64,000 nt of DNA from Palsa-504 sp050011155 (GTDB taxonomy: Bacteria; Actinomycetota; Actinomycetes; Streptosporangiales; Streptosporangiaceae): assembly GCA_050011155.1 (NCBI GenBank), contig JBEKJP010000010.1:1-64000 (forward strand), written 5' to 3'. Positions 45,261-52,936 of this stretch are shown here, in pieces (positions within the stretch are counted from its first letter, which is position 1; every line of letters starts with the position of its first letter). Both the position numbers and the translations under genes were made by a program. The notes beneath the pieces are model-generated. The model saw only the letters and a list, made by a program, of their open reading frames with translations, made no database searches and was not told the DNA's origin.

Positions 45261-46052
45261 TCAGACCAATTCGGCGAGGAGGGTGGAGCCATCCCGCGCT
45301 GTCACCGCCTCGCACGGGCCCAGCACCGCGAGCGCCGCCAGGTACCCGGGCGCCGCATCCAGGTCGAGCAGGGTCACCCCGCGCGGGTCGCGCGGGTAGG
45401 GCCACGACGCCAGCCGCGGCGCCCCGTCGCCGGCGGCCCCGTCGCCCGCGGCCCCGTCGACGGCGGCCCGGTCGGCCACGACGACCTCGCTGAACGCGGC
45501 GCGCAGGCCGTCGCCGGTCGCCTTGGTCACGGCCTCTTTCCTGGTCCAGGCGACCAGGAAAGCCCGGGCGCGGCCGGCCGGCGGGATCGCGTTGAGCACG
45601 GCTTGCTCGGCGCCGGAGAGCACCAGGCGGGCCAGCGCTTCCGGGTCGCCGTCCCCGCCCAGCGGGTGCGCGCGGCCGTCGAGCTGCTCGACGTCCACGC
45701 CGACCGGGTTCCCGGTCACGGCCACCGCGACCAGGTCGCCGGAGTGCGCGACCGAGTGCTCGAGGGAGCCGCCCGGCATGGCCGGCTTGCCGTGCGGCTC
45801 GCCGCACTCGCCGCAGGTCCGGTCGAAGCGCACGTCGACCGGGCGCAGCCCGGCGTACCGGGCCAGCACCGCCTTGGCCAGCGCGCACCCGGCCAGGAAG
45901 CGCTCGCGGTCCGCGTCGTGCCGGTACGCCGTCCAGCGCCGGCGCTCGGTCTCGTCGAGCAGCGCCAGGTGCCGGGGCGCCGCGTCCTGCCGCCGGGCCC
46001 ACCAGACCTCGGCGGTTCCCGCCGGGACGGCCGCCCGGGGACCGGCGCTCAC
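45261..46052 (-). CDS. 4'-phosphopantetheinyl transferase (Sfp family)
   Basis: A 263-aa Sfp-type transferase that moves phosphopantetheine from CoA to carrier-protein serines. The signatures GVDVEQLD (Mg-binding Asp/Glu) and FLVAWTRKEAVTKATGDG (WxxKEAxxK) are present, together with KPAMPGG and SVAHSGDLVAVAV. An acidic loop before the C-terminus holds the repeat AAGDGAAGDGA. The GTG at 46052 overlaps the TetR stop as GTGA, so it is coupled to the regulator gene. No PKS, NRPS or ACP gene is in the window, so its clients are elsewhere. Confidence 0.9.
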   Translation of the reverse strand: MSAGPRAAVPAGTAEVWWARRQDAAPRHLALLDETERRRWTAYRHDADRERFLAGCALAKAVLARYAGLRPVDVRFDRTCGECGEPHGKPAMPGGSLEHSVAHSGDLVAVAVTGNPVGVDVEQLDGRAHPLGGDGDPEALARLVLSGAEQAVLNAIPPAGRARAFLVAWTRKEAVTKATGDGLRAAFSEVVVADRAAVDGAAGDGAAGDGAPRLASWPYPRDPRGVTLLDLDAAPGYLAALAVLGPCEAVTARDGSTLLAELV

Positions 46053-46963
46053 GAGGCGGGGCGAGCGCCAGCGGCGGCGAGCCGGGCGGCGATGCCGTCG
46101 AGGACGCAGTCCAGGCTGAACTGGAAGCGCTCCTCCCTGGTGGCCGGGTCGTCCGGGTCGACGTCGGCTCGCATCAGCCGGGCGATGTGCGGGAAGTCGC
46201 CCGAGGCCTCGAACCAGGCCCGGTAGCGCGCGTGCTCGGCCTCGATCTCCTCGGGGGTCAGGTCGACCTCGGCCCGTTCCTGCTCGGCCTGGAGGCGCAC
46301 CTCCTGGGCCTCCCGGATGACCGCGCCGATCACGAACGTGGCGACGGTCATGAAGATGTTCATGATCAGCCGGACGTCCGCCACGCCGAGCCCGTCGAGC
46401 AGGGCGAGCAGGCGTTCGAGGTTGCGCACGTCGTTCGGCCCCTGGGGCGGCCTGGTGCCGATGAATTCCACCGCCCAGCGGTGCCGGCGCAGCGTGTCCC
46501 GGGTCCGGTGGGCGAACAGGTCGAGGTCGGTGCGCCAGTCGCCGGACGGGTCGGGCACCTCCAGCTCGGCCTCGATCGCGTCCAGCATCAGCTCGAGCAG
46601 CTCTTCCTTGGACGAGACGTACCAGTACAGGGACATGACGCCCGCGCCGACCGCGCGGGCGATCCGCCGCATGCTGATCGCGTTGGGCCCTTCGGCGTCG
46701 GCTATCGCGACGGCGGCCCGGACGATCTCGGCCCGGGACAGCCCGCGGTCGCGACGGGGCGGCTGCGCACCGCGATCGCGGTGCCGCTGGACGTGCCCGG
46801 CGATCTTCTGCTCGCGGGACTGCTCGTGCGACATCCGGCCGGGGCGCGAGTACTGGCGCGAGTACGGAAAGAACGGCCACTGCTCGTCGTCGTATGCGTC
46901 CGGGCCGGACGTGTCGCGAGCTTCGGTCGCCTCGCGCGTCTCCGGGGCCCCTTCCGCCTTCAC
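46049..46963 (-). CDS. TetR-family regulator with TetR_C_1 domain and long N-terminal extension
   Basis: A 304-aa protein. About 75 disordered, charged residues precede the HTH (LSRAEIVRAAVAIADAEGPNAISMRRIARAVGAGVMSLYWYVSSKEELLELM). The C-terminal ligand domain (about 140-300) is of the TetR_C_1 type found in tetracycline-repressor-like proteins. The GTG at 46963 has AGGAAGG 6 bases before it, supporting the long form. It is divergent from the drug exporter genes, with a palindromic operator in the 150-base gap, and very likely represses them. It is coupled to the downstream phosphopantetheinyl transferase. Confidence 0.9.
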   Translation of the reverse strand: MKAEGAPETREATEARDTSGPDAYDDEQWPFFPYSRQYSRPGRMSHEQSREQKIAGHVQRHRDRGAQPPRRDRGLSRAEIVRAAVAIADAEGPNAISMRRIARAVGAGVMSLYWYVSSKEELLELMLDAIEAELEVPDPSGDWRTDLDLFAHRTRDTLRRHRWAVEFIGTRPPQGPNDVRNLERLLALLDGLGVADVRLIMNIFMTVATFVIGAVIREAQEVRLQAEQERAEVDLTPEEIEAEHARYRAWFEASGDFPHIARLMRADVDPDDPATREERFQFSLDCVLDGIAARLAAAGARPAS

Positions 46964-47050
46964 TCGCGCCCTTCCTGGTCACTCACTGCCTGCTCCCTCC
47001 GCCGCTCAGCATGCCCTACGCGGCCCGGCCCCGTAAACCAGCTTGCCCTC

Positions 47051-47100
47051 TCGTACACCGTACTGCTATGGTACATCGTACTAGCACGTACGGCGTACGA
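47051..47100. promoter_or_regulatory. Putative TetR operator in the regulator-exporter gap
   Basis: tcgtacaccgtac (47051-47063) and gtacggcgtacga (47088-47100) are an inverted pair matching at 12 of 13 positions. A further gtac-atc-gtac lies between them (47071-47081). The block lies just 13 bases before the exporter gene start and in the promoter space of both genes. Confidence 0.7.
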
Positions 47101-47116
47101 GTAACGGGGAGTAGTG

Positions 47117-48088
47117 ATGGGTCAAACTCCCGCCATCGAGGCGGAAGGGCTAGTCAAGAACTTCGGGAAGACGAAAGCGCTGGCCGGCTTCAACCTGAGC
47201 GTCCCGGCGGGCACGGTCTACGGCCTGCTCGGGCCGAACGGCGCGGGCAAGACCACCGCGGTCCGGGTCTTCGCCACCCTCCTGCGCCCGGACGGGGGCC
47301 GGGCGCGGGTACTGGGGCAGGACGTGGTGAGCCAGGCCGCCCGGGTACGGCGGCAGATCGGGCTGACCGGGCAGTACGCGGCGCTGGACGAGTACCTCAC
47401 CGGCCGCGCCAACCTGGTCATGATCGGCCAGCTCAGCCGGCTCACCCCGGCCGCCGCCCGGCGCCGGGCCGACGAGATGCTCGAGCGGTTCGGCCTGACC
47501 GACGCGGCCGGGCGCGCGGTCAAGACCTACTCGGGCGGCATGCGGCGGCGGCTGGACCTGGCCGCCAGCTTGATCGGGTACCCGTCGGTGCTGTTCCTGG
47601 ACGAGCCGACCACCGGTCTTGACCCGAACGCCCGCGCCATGACCTGGGACATCGTGCGGGAGCTGGCGGATTCGGGTACCACGCTCCTGCTCACCACCCA
47701 GTACCTGGAGGAGGCGGATCAGCTGGCCCGCCGGATCGCCGTGATCGACGACGGCGCGGTCATCGCCGAGGGCACGCCCGACCAGCTCAAGTCCTCTGTG
47801 GGCGGCGAGCACCTGGCGATCGCGCTGGCCGCGGGGGCGGACGTCGAGGCGGCGATCGTCGCGGTCAAGCCGTTCGCGACCGGCGGCGTCCAGGCGGACG
47901 AGGAGGGGCGGCGCCTGACGGTGCCGGTGGCCTTCGCCGACGGGCTGACCACGCAGCTCGTGCGGGCCCTGGACCAGGCCGGGGTGGCGGTCAACGACGT
48001 CACCACGCAGCGCGCGTCGCTCGACGACGTGTTCCTGGCCCTCACCGGCCACGTCACCAGCGACAGCGACAGCGAGGAGGCGGCGTGA
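47117..48088 (+). CDS. ABC exporter ATP-binding protein, DrrA family
   Basis: A 323-aa ATPase. Walker A is GPNGAGKTT, signature YSGGMRRRLDLA, Walker B VLFLDEPTTGLD, and the His-loop is changed to Gln (LLLTTQYLEEAD) as is typical of DrrA-type proteins. The C-terminal 90 residues are the DrrA-specific domain ending with the ASLDDVFLALTGH block. These exporters remove daunorubicin-like drugs or lipids. A GTG one codon upstream is an alternative start. The stop overlaps the permease start. Control by the divergent TetR gene is likely. Confidence 0.92.
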   Translation: MGQTPAIEAEGLVKNFGKTKALAGFNLSVPAGTVYGLLGPNGAGKTTAVRVFATLLRPDGGRARVLGQDVVSQAARVRRQIGLTGQYAALDEYLTGRANLVMIGQLSRLTPAAARRRADEMLERFGLTDAAGRAVKTYSGGMRRRLDLAASLIGYPSVLFLDEPTTGLDPNARAMTWDIVRELADSGTTLLLTTQYLEEADQLARRIAVIDDGAVIAEGTPDQLKSSVGGEHLAIALAAGADVEAAIVAVKPFATGGVQADEEGRRLTVPVAFADGLTTQLVRALDQAGVAVNDVTTQRASLDDVFLALTGHVTSDSDSEEAA

Positions 48089-48957
48089 ACGGAGGACAGA
48101 GCGTGACCACCATGACCGCGGAGCTGGCTCCGGCGCAGGATGTCACCTACGAGCGCAGCCTGGTCTCGCAGTTCGCCTCCGATGTGCGGGTGCTCACCAA
48201 GCGCAGCATCGCGCGGATCCGGCGGGAGCCGGAGACGCTGGCCGACGTCACGATCATGCCGGTCATCTTCATCTTGATGTTCGCCTACGTGTTCGGCGGC
48301 GCGATCTTGCTGCCGGGCCACGGGAGCTACCACGAGTACCTGATCGGCGGGATGCTCGGGATGGGCCTGGCCCAGACCGCCCCCGGCGTGGCCGTGGCGC
48401 TGGTCACCGACATGTCCACCGGGCTGATGGACCGGTTCAGGTCGCTGCCCATGTCCCGCTGGGCGGTGCTGGTGGCCCGCTCGATCGCCGAGCTGCTCAC
48501 CCAGCTCATCGGTGCGGCCATCGTGGTCTGCGTCGGGCTGGCGATCGGCTGGCGGGTGCACACCGGGCCGGTGGACGTGATCGAGGCGCTCGCGCTGTCC
48601 CTGCTGTTCGGCTACGCGTTCACCTGGGCCGGGGTCCTGCTCGGGATGGTGCTGCGCAGCCCGGAGGCGGCCCAGGCGACCGGGTTCATCGTGTTCCTGC
48701 CGCTGACGTTCGTGTCCAGCGCGTTCGTTCCGACCCAGGGCATGCCCGGCTGGCTGCAGCCGGTGGCGGACTGGAACCCGATGTCGGCGCTGGCCGCCGC
48801 GTCCCGCCACCTGTTCGGCAACCCGAACCCGGCCGCGTCGGTGCATTCCTGGCCGATGCAGCATCCGGAGCTCGCCGTGGTCGGCTGGTCCGTCCTGATG
48901 CTGGCGGTCTTCGCACCGCTGGCCGTCCGCCTGTTCCGCCGCAAGGTCCTCGGCTAG
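48085..48957 (+). CDS. ABC-2 type exporter permease, DrrB-like
   Basis: A 290-aa membrane protein with six hydrophobic segments. Family blocks are TKRSIARIRREPETLADVTIMPVIFILMF, DRFRSLPMSRWAVLVARSIAELL and PLTFVSSAFVPTQGMPGWLQPVADWNPMS. The GTG at 48085 overlaps the ATPase stop (GTGA). It forms the membrane half of the TetR-controlled exporter. The last codons lie in a 14-bp tandem repeat that continues past the stop. Confidence 0.9.
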   Translation: MNGGQSVTTMTAELAPAQDVTYERSLVSQFASDVRVLTKRSIARIRREPETLADVTIMPVIFILMFAYVFGGAILLPGHGSYHEYLIGGMLGMGLAQTAPGVAVALVTDMSTGLMDRFRSLPMSRWAVLVARSIAELLTQLIGAAIVVCVGLAIGWRVHTGPVDVIEALALSLLFGYAFTWAGVLLGMVLRSPEAAQATGFIVFLPLTFVSSAFVPTQGMPGWLQPVADWNPMSALAAASRHLFGNPNPAASVHSWPMQHPELAVVGWSVLMLAVFAPLAVRLFRRKVLG

Positions 48958-49000
48958 AGGTCCTCGGCTAGAGATCCTCGGCTAGAGATCCTCGGCTGGC
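48945..49000 (+). repeat. Four tandem 14-bp units spanning the permease stop codon
   Basis: ggtcctcggctaga, ggtcctcggctaga, gatcctcggctaga, gatcctcggctggc. The first unit contains the in-frame TAG stop. Because 14 is not a multiple of three, the units arose after the stop and are non-coding. Confidence 0.9.
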
Positions 49001-49026
49001 CGCGCCGGGGCCGCAACCCAACCGCG

Positions 49027-49074
49027 TGAAACCCGGGATCCACCGCGCCCGAACGCACTGGATCCCGGGTTTCA
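49027..49074 (+). terminator. Perfect 16-bp palindrome after the exporter operon
   Basis: tgaaacccgggatcca pairs exactly with tggatcccgggtttca across a 16-base loop. It lies between the exporter operon and the SDR gene, both on the plus strand, so a terminator role is reasonable; there is no T-run. Confidence 0.6.
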
Positions 49075-49095
49075 TCACGTGACGAGCGGTGTGAT

Positions 49096-49108
49096 ACATC
49101 GGACCTAT
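49096..49108 (+). promoter_or_regulatory. Operator-like motif at the SDR start
   Basis: acatcggacctat, running into the ATG. The same motif with one change (acatcggatctat) lies in the promoter before the sugar-binding protein gene at 50016-50028. Confidence 0.45.
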
Positions 49109-49928
49109 GACGATGCAATCACATGAGTTCGACGGGCTCGCCGCGCTGGTCACCGGGGGTGCCTCCGGGATCGGCCTGGCCACGGCGCGGACGCTGGCCG
49201 CCCGCGGCGCCCGGGTGGCCGTGCTTGACCGCGCCGACGGGATCGAGGCCTTCAAGGCGGCGGGCGACAGTGCCGCCGGGGAATGGCCCGACCTTTACCC
49301 GGTCGTGGCCGACGTGACCGACGACGCCGCCGTCCGCGCCGCCGTGGCCGAGGCCGGGCGGGTCCTCGGCCGGCTGGACATCGTGGTGAACAACGCCGGC
49401 ATCGGCGCGGCCGGGACGGTCGAGGACAACGACGACGCCGAGTGGCACCGGGTGCTCGACGTGAACGTGCTCGGCATCGTCCGCGTCACCCGGGCCGCCC
49501 TGCCGCTGCTCCGCGCGGCGGTCAAGGACCGCGGCCAGGCGGCGGTCGTCAACACCTGCTCGGTCGCGGCCATCGCGGGCCTGCCCCAGCGGGCCGTCTA
49601 CAGCGCCAGCAAGGGCGCCGTCTACGCGCTCACCCTGGCCATGGCGGCCGACCACGTGACCGAGGGGATCCGGGTGAACTGCGTGACCCCCGGGACGGCG
49701 GACACCCCCTGGGTCGGCCGCCTCCTGGACGCCGCCCCGGATCCAGCCGCCGAACGCGCCGCGCTCAACGCCCGCCAGCCGATGGGACGCCTGGTCTCCG
49801 CGGCCGAGGTCGCCGCGGCCATCGCCTACCTGGCCAGCCCGCTGGCCAGCGCCACCACCGGCATGGCGCTGGCCGTCGACGGCGGCATGGAGGGCCTGCG
49901 GCTCCGGCCGCGCCCACCTCAGCCCTAA
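49107..49928 (+). CDS. SDR-family sugar/acid dehydrogenase, possibly 2-keto-3-deoxy-L-fuconate or L-fucose dehydrogenase
   Basis: A 273-aa classical SDR: TGGASGIGLATARTL (NAD site), VLDRAD, NNAGIGAAGTVED, NTCSVAAIAG with YSASKGA catalytic residues, NCVTPGTADTPWVGRLL and the C-terminal LAVDGGM. The NTCSVAAIAGL and CVTPGTADTPWV segments resemble SDRs reported in L-fucose/L-rhamnose-type oxidative pathways. The ATG follows the operator-like acatcggacct directly, so the mRNA may be leaderless. A sugar importer and fuconate-dehydratase-like gene follow. The exact substrate is inferred from context only. Confidence 0.82.
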   Translation: MTMQSHEFDGLAALVTGGASGIGLATARTLAARGARVAVLDRADGIEAFKAAGDSAAGEWPDLYPVVADVTDDAAVRAAVAEAGRVLGRLDIVVNNAGIGAAGTVEDNDDAEWHRVLDVNVLGIVRVTRAALPLLRAAVKDRGQAAVVNTCSVAAIAGLPQRAVYSASKGAVYALTLAMAADHVTEGIRVNCVTPGTADTPWVGRLLDAAPDPAAERAALNARQPMGRLVSAAEVAAAIAYLASPLASATTGMALAVDGGMEGLRLRPRPPQP

Positions 49929-49942
49929 CGATCCGACCAAAG

Positions 49943-50031
49943 ATCGGATGACATCGGACATCTCTGTTTGGTATCGGCTGCCTTCTGCCGGGTTTTACCC
50001 CATTGACACGCTAAGACATCGGATCTATTTT
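49943..50031 (+). promoter_or_regulatory. Promoter and repeated operator motif for the sugar importer operon
   Basis: TTGACA (50003-50008) and TATTTT (50026-50031) with a 17-base spacer form the best sigma-70-like promoter in the window. acatcggatctat (50016-50028) sits in the spacer and overlaps the -10. A second acatcgga is at 49951-49958, with atcgga at 49943 ten bases before it. The geometry fits a repressor bound between -35 and -10 plus an upstream site. Confidence 0.65.
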
Positions 50032-50116
50032 CCTGGCACACGGCACTCCGGATACCCCCTCGCGGCCCGCACCGACGCGCGCCGCAGCCCCGGACAGCGC
50101 CACCAGGAGGTTCGGC

Positions 50117-51328
50117 ATGAGATACCGCAGACGCTCGGGCGCGGACCCCACGGGTCGCAGAGGTCCCTCCCGCGCCGCCACCACCACAGCCCTGGCCGCG
50201 CTGGCCGCGGTCACCCTGCTCGCCGCCTGCAGCTCGGGCAGTTCGAGCACGGCCGGGAACTCGAGTACCACGTCGGGCAGCACGGCCAGCGGCACGGCCG
50301 GCGCCGGGGAGACCGCCATCGGCGTGGACCTCACCTACAACAACACGGCCTTCTGGGCCGCCTACATCAACTACGAGACCCAGTACGCCCAGCAGTTCCA
50401 CATCAAGCTGCTCGGCCCGCTGCTCGCCGCGGCCAACGCGAGCCTGCAGAACACCCAGATCGAGAACCTGGTCAACGAGGGCGCCAAGGCGATCATCGTG
50501 AACCCGGAGACCGCGACCAGCCTGGGCCCGGCGATCAGCTACGCCGCCGCGCACCACGTCCAGCTGGTGTCGGTCGACACCATCGTCGGCGTGGGCAAGG
50601 TTTACATGGTGGTGCGCGCGTCCAACACGATCTACGGCCTGGACGCCTGCGCCGACATCAGCGCCACGGTCAAATCCGGCTACGTGCTCGACCTGGAAGG
50701 CGACCTGACCTCTTCCAACGGCGCCGACCGGACCAACGCCTTCAACCAGTGCATGGCCAAGAACGCCCCCGCCGTGCACATCCTCAAGGACCCGACGACC
50801 TGGACCGAGGCCACCGCCGTGACCGACGCGCAGAACGCGGTGAACGCCTACGGCAGCCAGCTCAAGGCGATCTACTCGCAGTGGTCGAGCCCGGACACCG
50901 GCATCATCCCGCTGCTGAAGTCCAAGGGCCTGACCGGCAAGGTGATGGTGGTCAGCGACGACGGGGTGCCGTTCGAGATGTGCGACATCGGGAACGGCAC
51001 GCTGGACGCCTCGCAGTCCCAGCCGGCCGACCTGTACGCCTACTGGGCGCTGAAGTACGCGCTCGACGCGGCGCACGGGGTGCAGCACAGCGCGGGCCAG
51101 CCCGGCGGCGGCGCGCCGCAGCTGCAGATGGTCAGCTACGCGGGCGACAGCAACCTGGGCGACCCGATCGTGGCCCCGTTCGTGACCAAGGCCCAGCAGA
51201 CGCTGACCGTCAGCCCGGTCCTCGGCCTGTCCGGCTCGGTGACCACCACCCCGGTCAGCGACGCCAAGCTCTGGGGCAACGTCTACGGCCAGGCCCACGG
51301 CGGCGTCTGCAGTTCGTCGGCCTCATGA
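50117..51328 (+). CDS. Sugar ABC transporter substrate-binding lipoprotein
   Basis: A 403-aa periplasmic-binding-protein type 1 (LacI-like fold). A lipoprotein signal ends at LLAACSSG, with lipidated Cys at residue 38, followed by a Ser/Thr/Gly linker to about residue 65. The core has ENLVNEGAKAIIVNPETATSLGPAI, VLDLEGDLTSSNGADR and VMVVSDDGVPFEM. It binds a monosaccharide outside the membrane and delivers it to the downstream ATPase/permease. AGGAGG precedes the ATG. It is the first gene of a five-gene operon. Confidence 0.9.
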   Translation: MRYRRRSGADPTGRRGPSRAATTTALAALAAVTLLAACSSGSSSTAGNSSTTSGSTASGTAGAGETAIGVDLTYNNTAFWAAYINYETQYAQQFHIKLLGPLLAAANASLQNTQIENLVNEGAKAIIVNPETATSLGPAISYAAAHHVQLVSVDTIVGVGKVYMVVRASNTIYGLDACADISATVKSGYVLDLEGDLTSSNGADRTNAFNQCMAKNAPAVHILKDPTTWTEATAVTDAQNAVNAYGSQLKAIYSQWSSPDTGIIPLLKSKGLTGKVMVVSDDGVPFEMCDIGNGTLDASQSQPADLYAYWALKYALDAAHGVQHSAGQPGGGAPQLQMVSYAGDSNLGDPIVAPFVTKAQQTLTVSPVLGLSGSVTTTPVSDAKLWGNVYGQAHGGVCSSSAS

Positions 51329-51334
51329 GCGTCT

Positions 51335-52936
51335 ATGAGTGAGGGCGAGATCCCCGCCGCGGTCACCGCGGCGGGGATCCGCCAGCGGTTCGGCAGCACG
51401 CACGCGCTGCGGGGGGTGACGCTGAGCCTGCACCCCGGCCGCTGCCTCGGCCTGGTCGGCCGCAACGGGGCCGGCAAGTCCACGCTGGTCTCCGTGCTGA
51501 GCGGGCTGCTCACGCCGGACGAGGGCGAGGTGAGCTTCGACGGCGGCCCGGCGCCCGCGCTCGGCGACGTCGCCGCCTGGCGGACGCGCATCGCGACCGT
51601 GTTCCAGCACTCCATGGTGGTGCCCGGGCTTACCGTGGCGGAAAACGTCTTCCTCGGCCGGCCGCCGCGCCGGGCCGCCCTCGGCTGGGCGGGCGTGGTC
51701 GACTGGCGCCAGATGCGCGACCAGGCGGCCCAGATCATGGCCGACTGGGGCTTCGACGTGGACGCCGACGCCCCCTGCGGCAGCCTCACCGTCGAGCAGC
51801 GGCAGGTGGTCGAGATTACCCGGGCGCTGGCCGCGGGCACCCGCTGCCTGCTGCTCGACGAGCCGACCGCGGCCCTCGAGCGCGGCGCCGTGCTCCGCCT
51901 GTTCGACCGGGTCCGCCAGCTGCGCGAGGCCGGCGTCGCGATCATGTACATCTCCCACCACCTGGAGGAGGTGTTCGAGATCTGCACCGACGTGGCCGTG
52001 CTGCGCGACGGCGAGCTCGTGCTGACCGCCCCGATGACCGCGGTGGGCAAAGACGACCTGATCACCGCCATGGTCGGCGACCGCCAAGACCATAAAGATC
52101 ATGACGCCGAACGGGCTGGGCCGCTCGCCCCACTACCCCCTTCCGTCACTCCCCGGCCGAACGTTCCCGGCTCCGCCCGCCCCGCCCACGCCCACCCGCC
52201 CGACCTGAGCGTCAGCTCGGTCTCGCACGCCTCGGCCGGAGCCTCGCTGTTCGGGGTGTCGGTGACCGTGCGCGGCGGCGAGCGGGTCGGCGTCACCGGC
52301 TTGCGCGGGTCCGGTGCGAGCACGCTGGCCCGGATCGTGGCGGGGGCGGTCGCGCCGGACGCCGGCCAGGTCCGCCTGGGGGACAAGCTGCTGCCGCCCG
52401 GCGACCGGGCCGGGGCGCTGCGGGCCGGGGTCGGGTTCATCCCCGAGGACCGGCAGGCCGAGGGGTTCGTGCCGTTGCTCGGCGCGGCGGAGAACATCGC
52501 GATGACGATCACCGACCGGATCGCCCGGGCCGGCTTCATCAGCCCGAGGCGCCGCGAGGCGCGGGCCGCGCCGCTGGCCCGGCGGCTGTCCCTGGTCTCG
52601 GCCGGGCTCGGCCAGCCGGTCCGCGAGCTGTCCGGCGGCAACCAGCAGAAGGTCACGGTGGCCCGCGCCCTGGCCAGCGACCCGGTGCTGATCGTGGCCA
52701 TCACCCCGACCCGCGGCGTGGACGTGGCCTCCAAGGAACTGCTGCTGGCCGAGCTCGACCGGGTCACCAGGCAGTCCGGCGCGAGCCTGCTGCTGGCCAG
52801 TGACGAGCTCGACGACCTGGTCATCTGCGACCGCGTGCTGGTCCTGGTCCGCGGCGAGATCTTCACCGAGTTCACCGAGCCGCCCTTCGACCGCGAGGCC
52901 CTGATCGCGGCCACCGAGGGGATAGGAGCCACATGA
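51335..52936 (+). CDS. Sugar ABC transporter double ATPase (RbsA/MglA type), second site degenerate
   Basis: A 533-aa protein with two ABC domains. The first (about 10-245) is complete: GRNGAGKST, LTVEQRQVVEI signature and LLLDEPTAAL. A Pro/His-rich linker (about 250-295) follows. The second (about 296-530) has GLRGSGAST without the Walker A Lys, an intact ELSGGNQQKVTVARAL signature, and AITPTRGVD where LDEPTRGVD is normal, so both the Walker B Asp and catalytic Glu are lost. RbsA-type proteins often lack the second Walker A Lys; loss of Walker B is stronger degeneration, though I recall similar variants in actinobacteria. The permease gene overlaps its stop. Confidence 0.9.
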   Translation: MSEGEIPAAVTAAGIRQRFGSTHALRGVTLSLHPGRCLGLVGRNGAGKSTLVSVLSGLLTPDEGEVSFDGGPAPALGDVAAWRTRIATVFQHSMVVPGLTVAENVFLGRPPRRAALGWAGVVDWRQMRDQAAQIMADWGFDVDADAPCGSLTVEQRQVVEITRALAAGTRCLLLDEPTAALERGAVLRLFDRVRQLREAGVAIMYISHHLEEVFEICTDVAVLRDGELVLTAPMTAVGKDDLITAMVGDRQDHKDHDAERAGPLAPLPPSVTPRPNVPGSARPAHAHPPDLSVSSVSHASAGASLFGVSVTVRGGERVGVTGLRGSGASTLARIVAGAVAPDAGQVRLGDKLLPPGDRAGALRAGVGFIPEDRQAEGFVPLLGAAENIAMTITDRIARAGFISPRRREARAAPLARRLSLVSAGLGQPVRELSGGNQQKVTVARALASDPVLIVAITPTRGVDVASKELLLAELDRVTRQSGASLLLASDELDDLVICDRVLVLVRGEIFTEFTEPPFDREALIAATEGIGAT

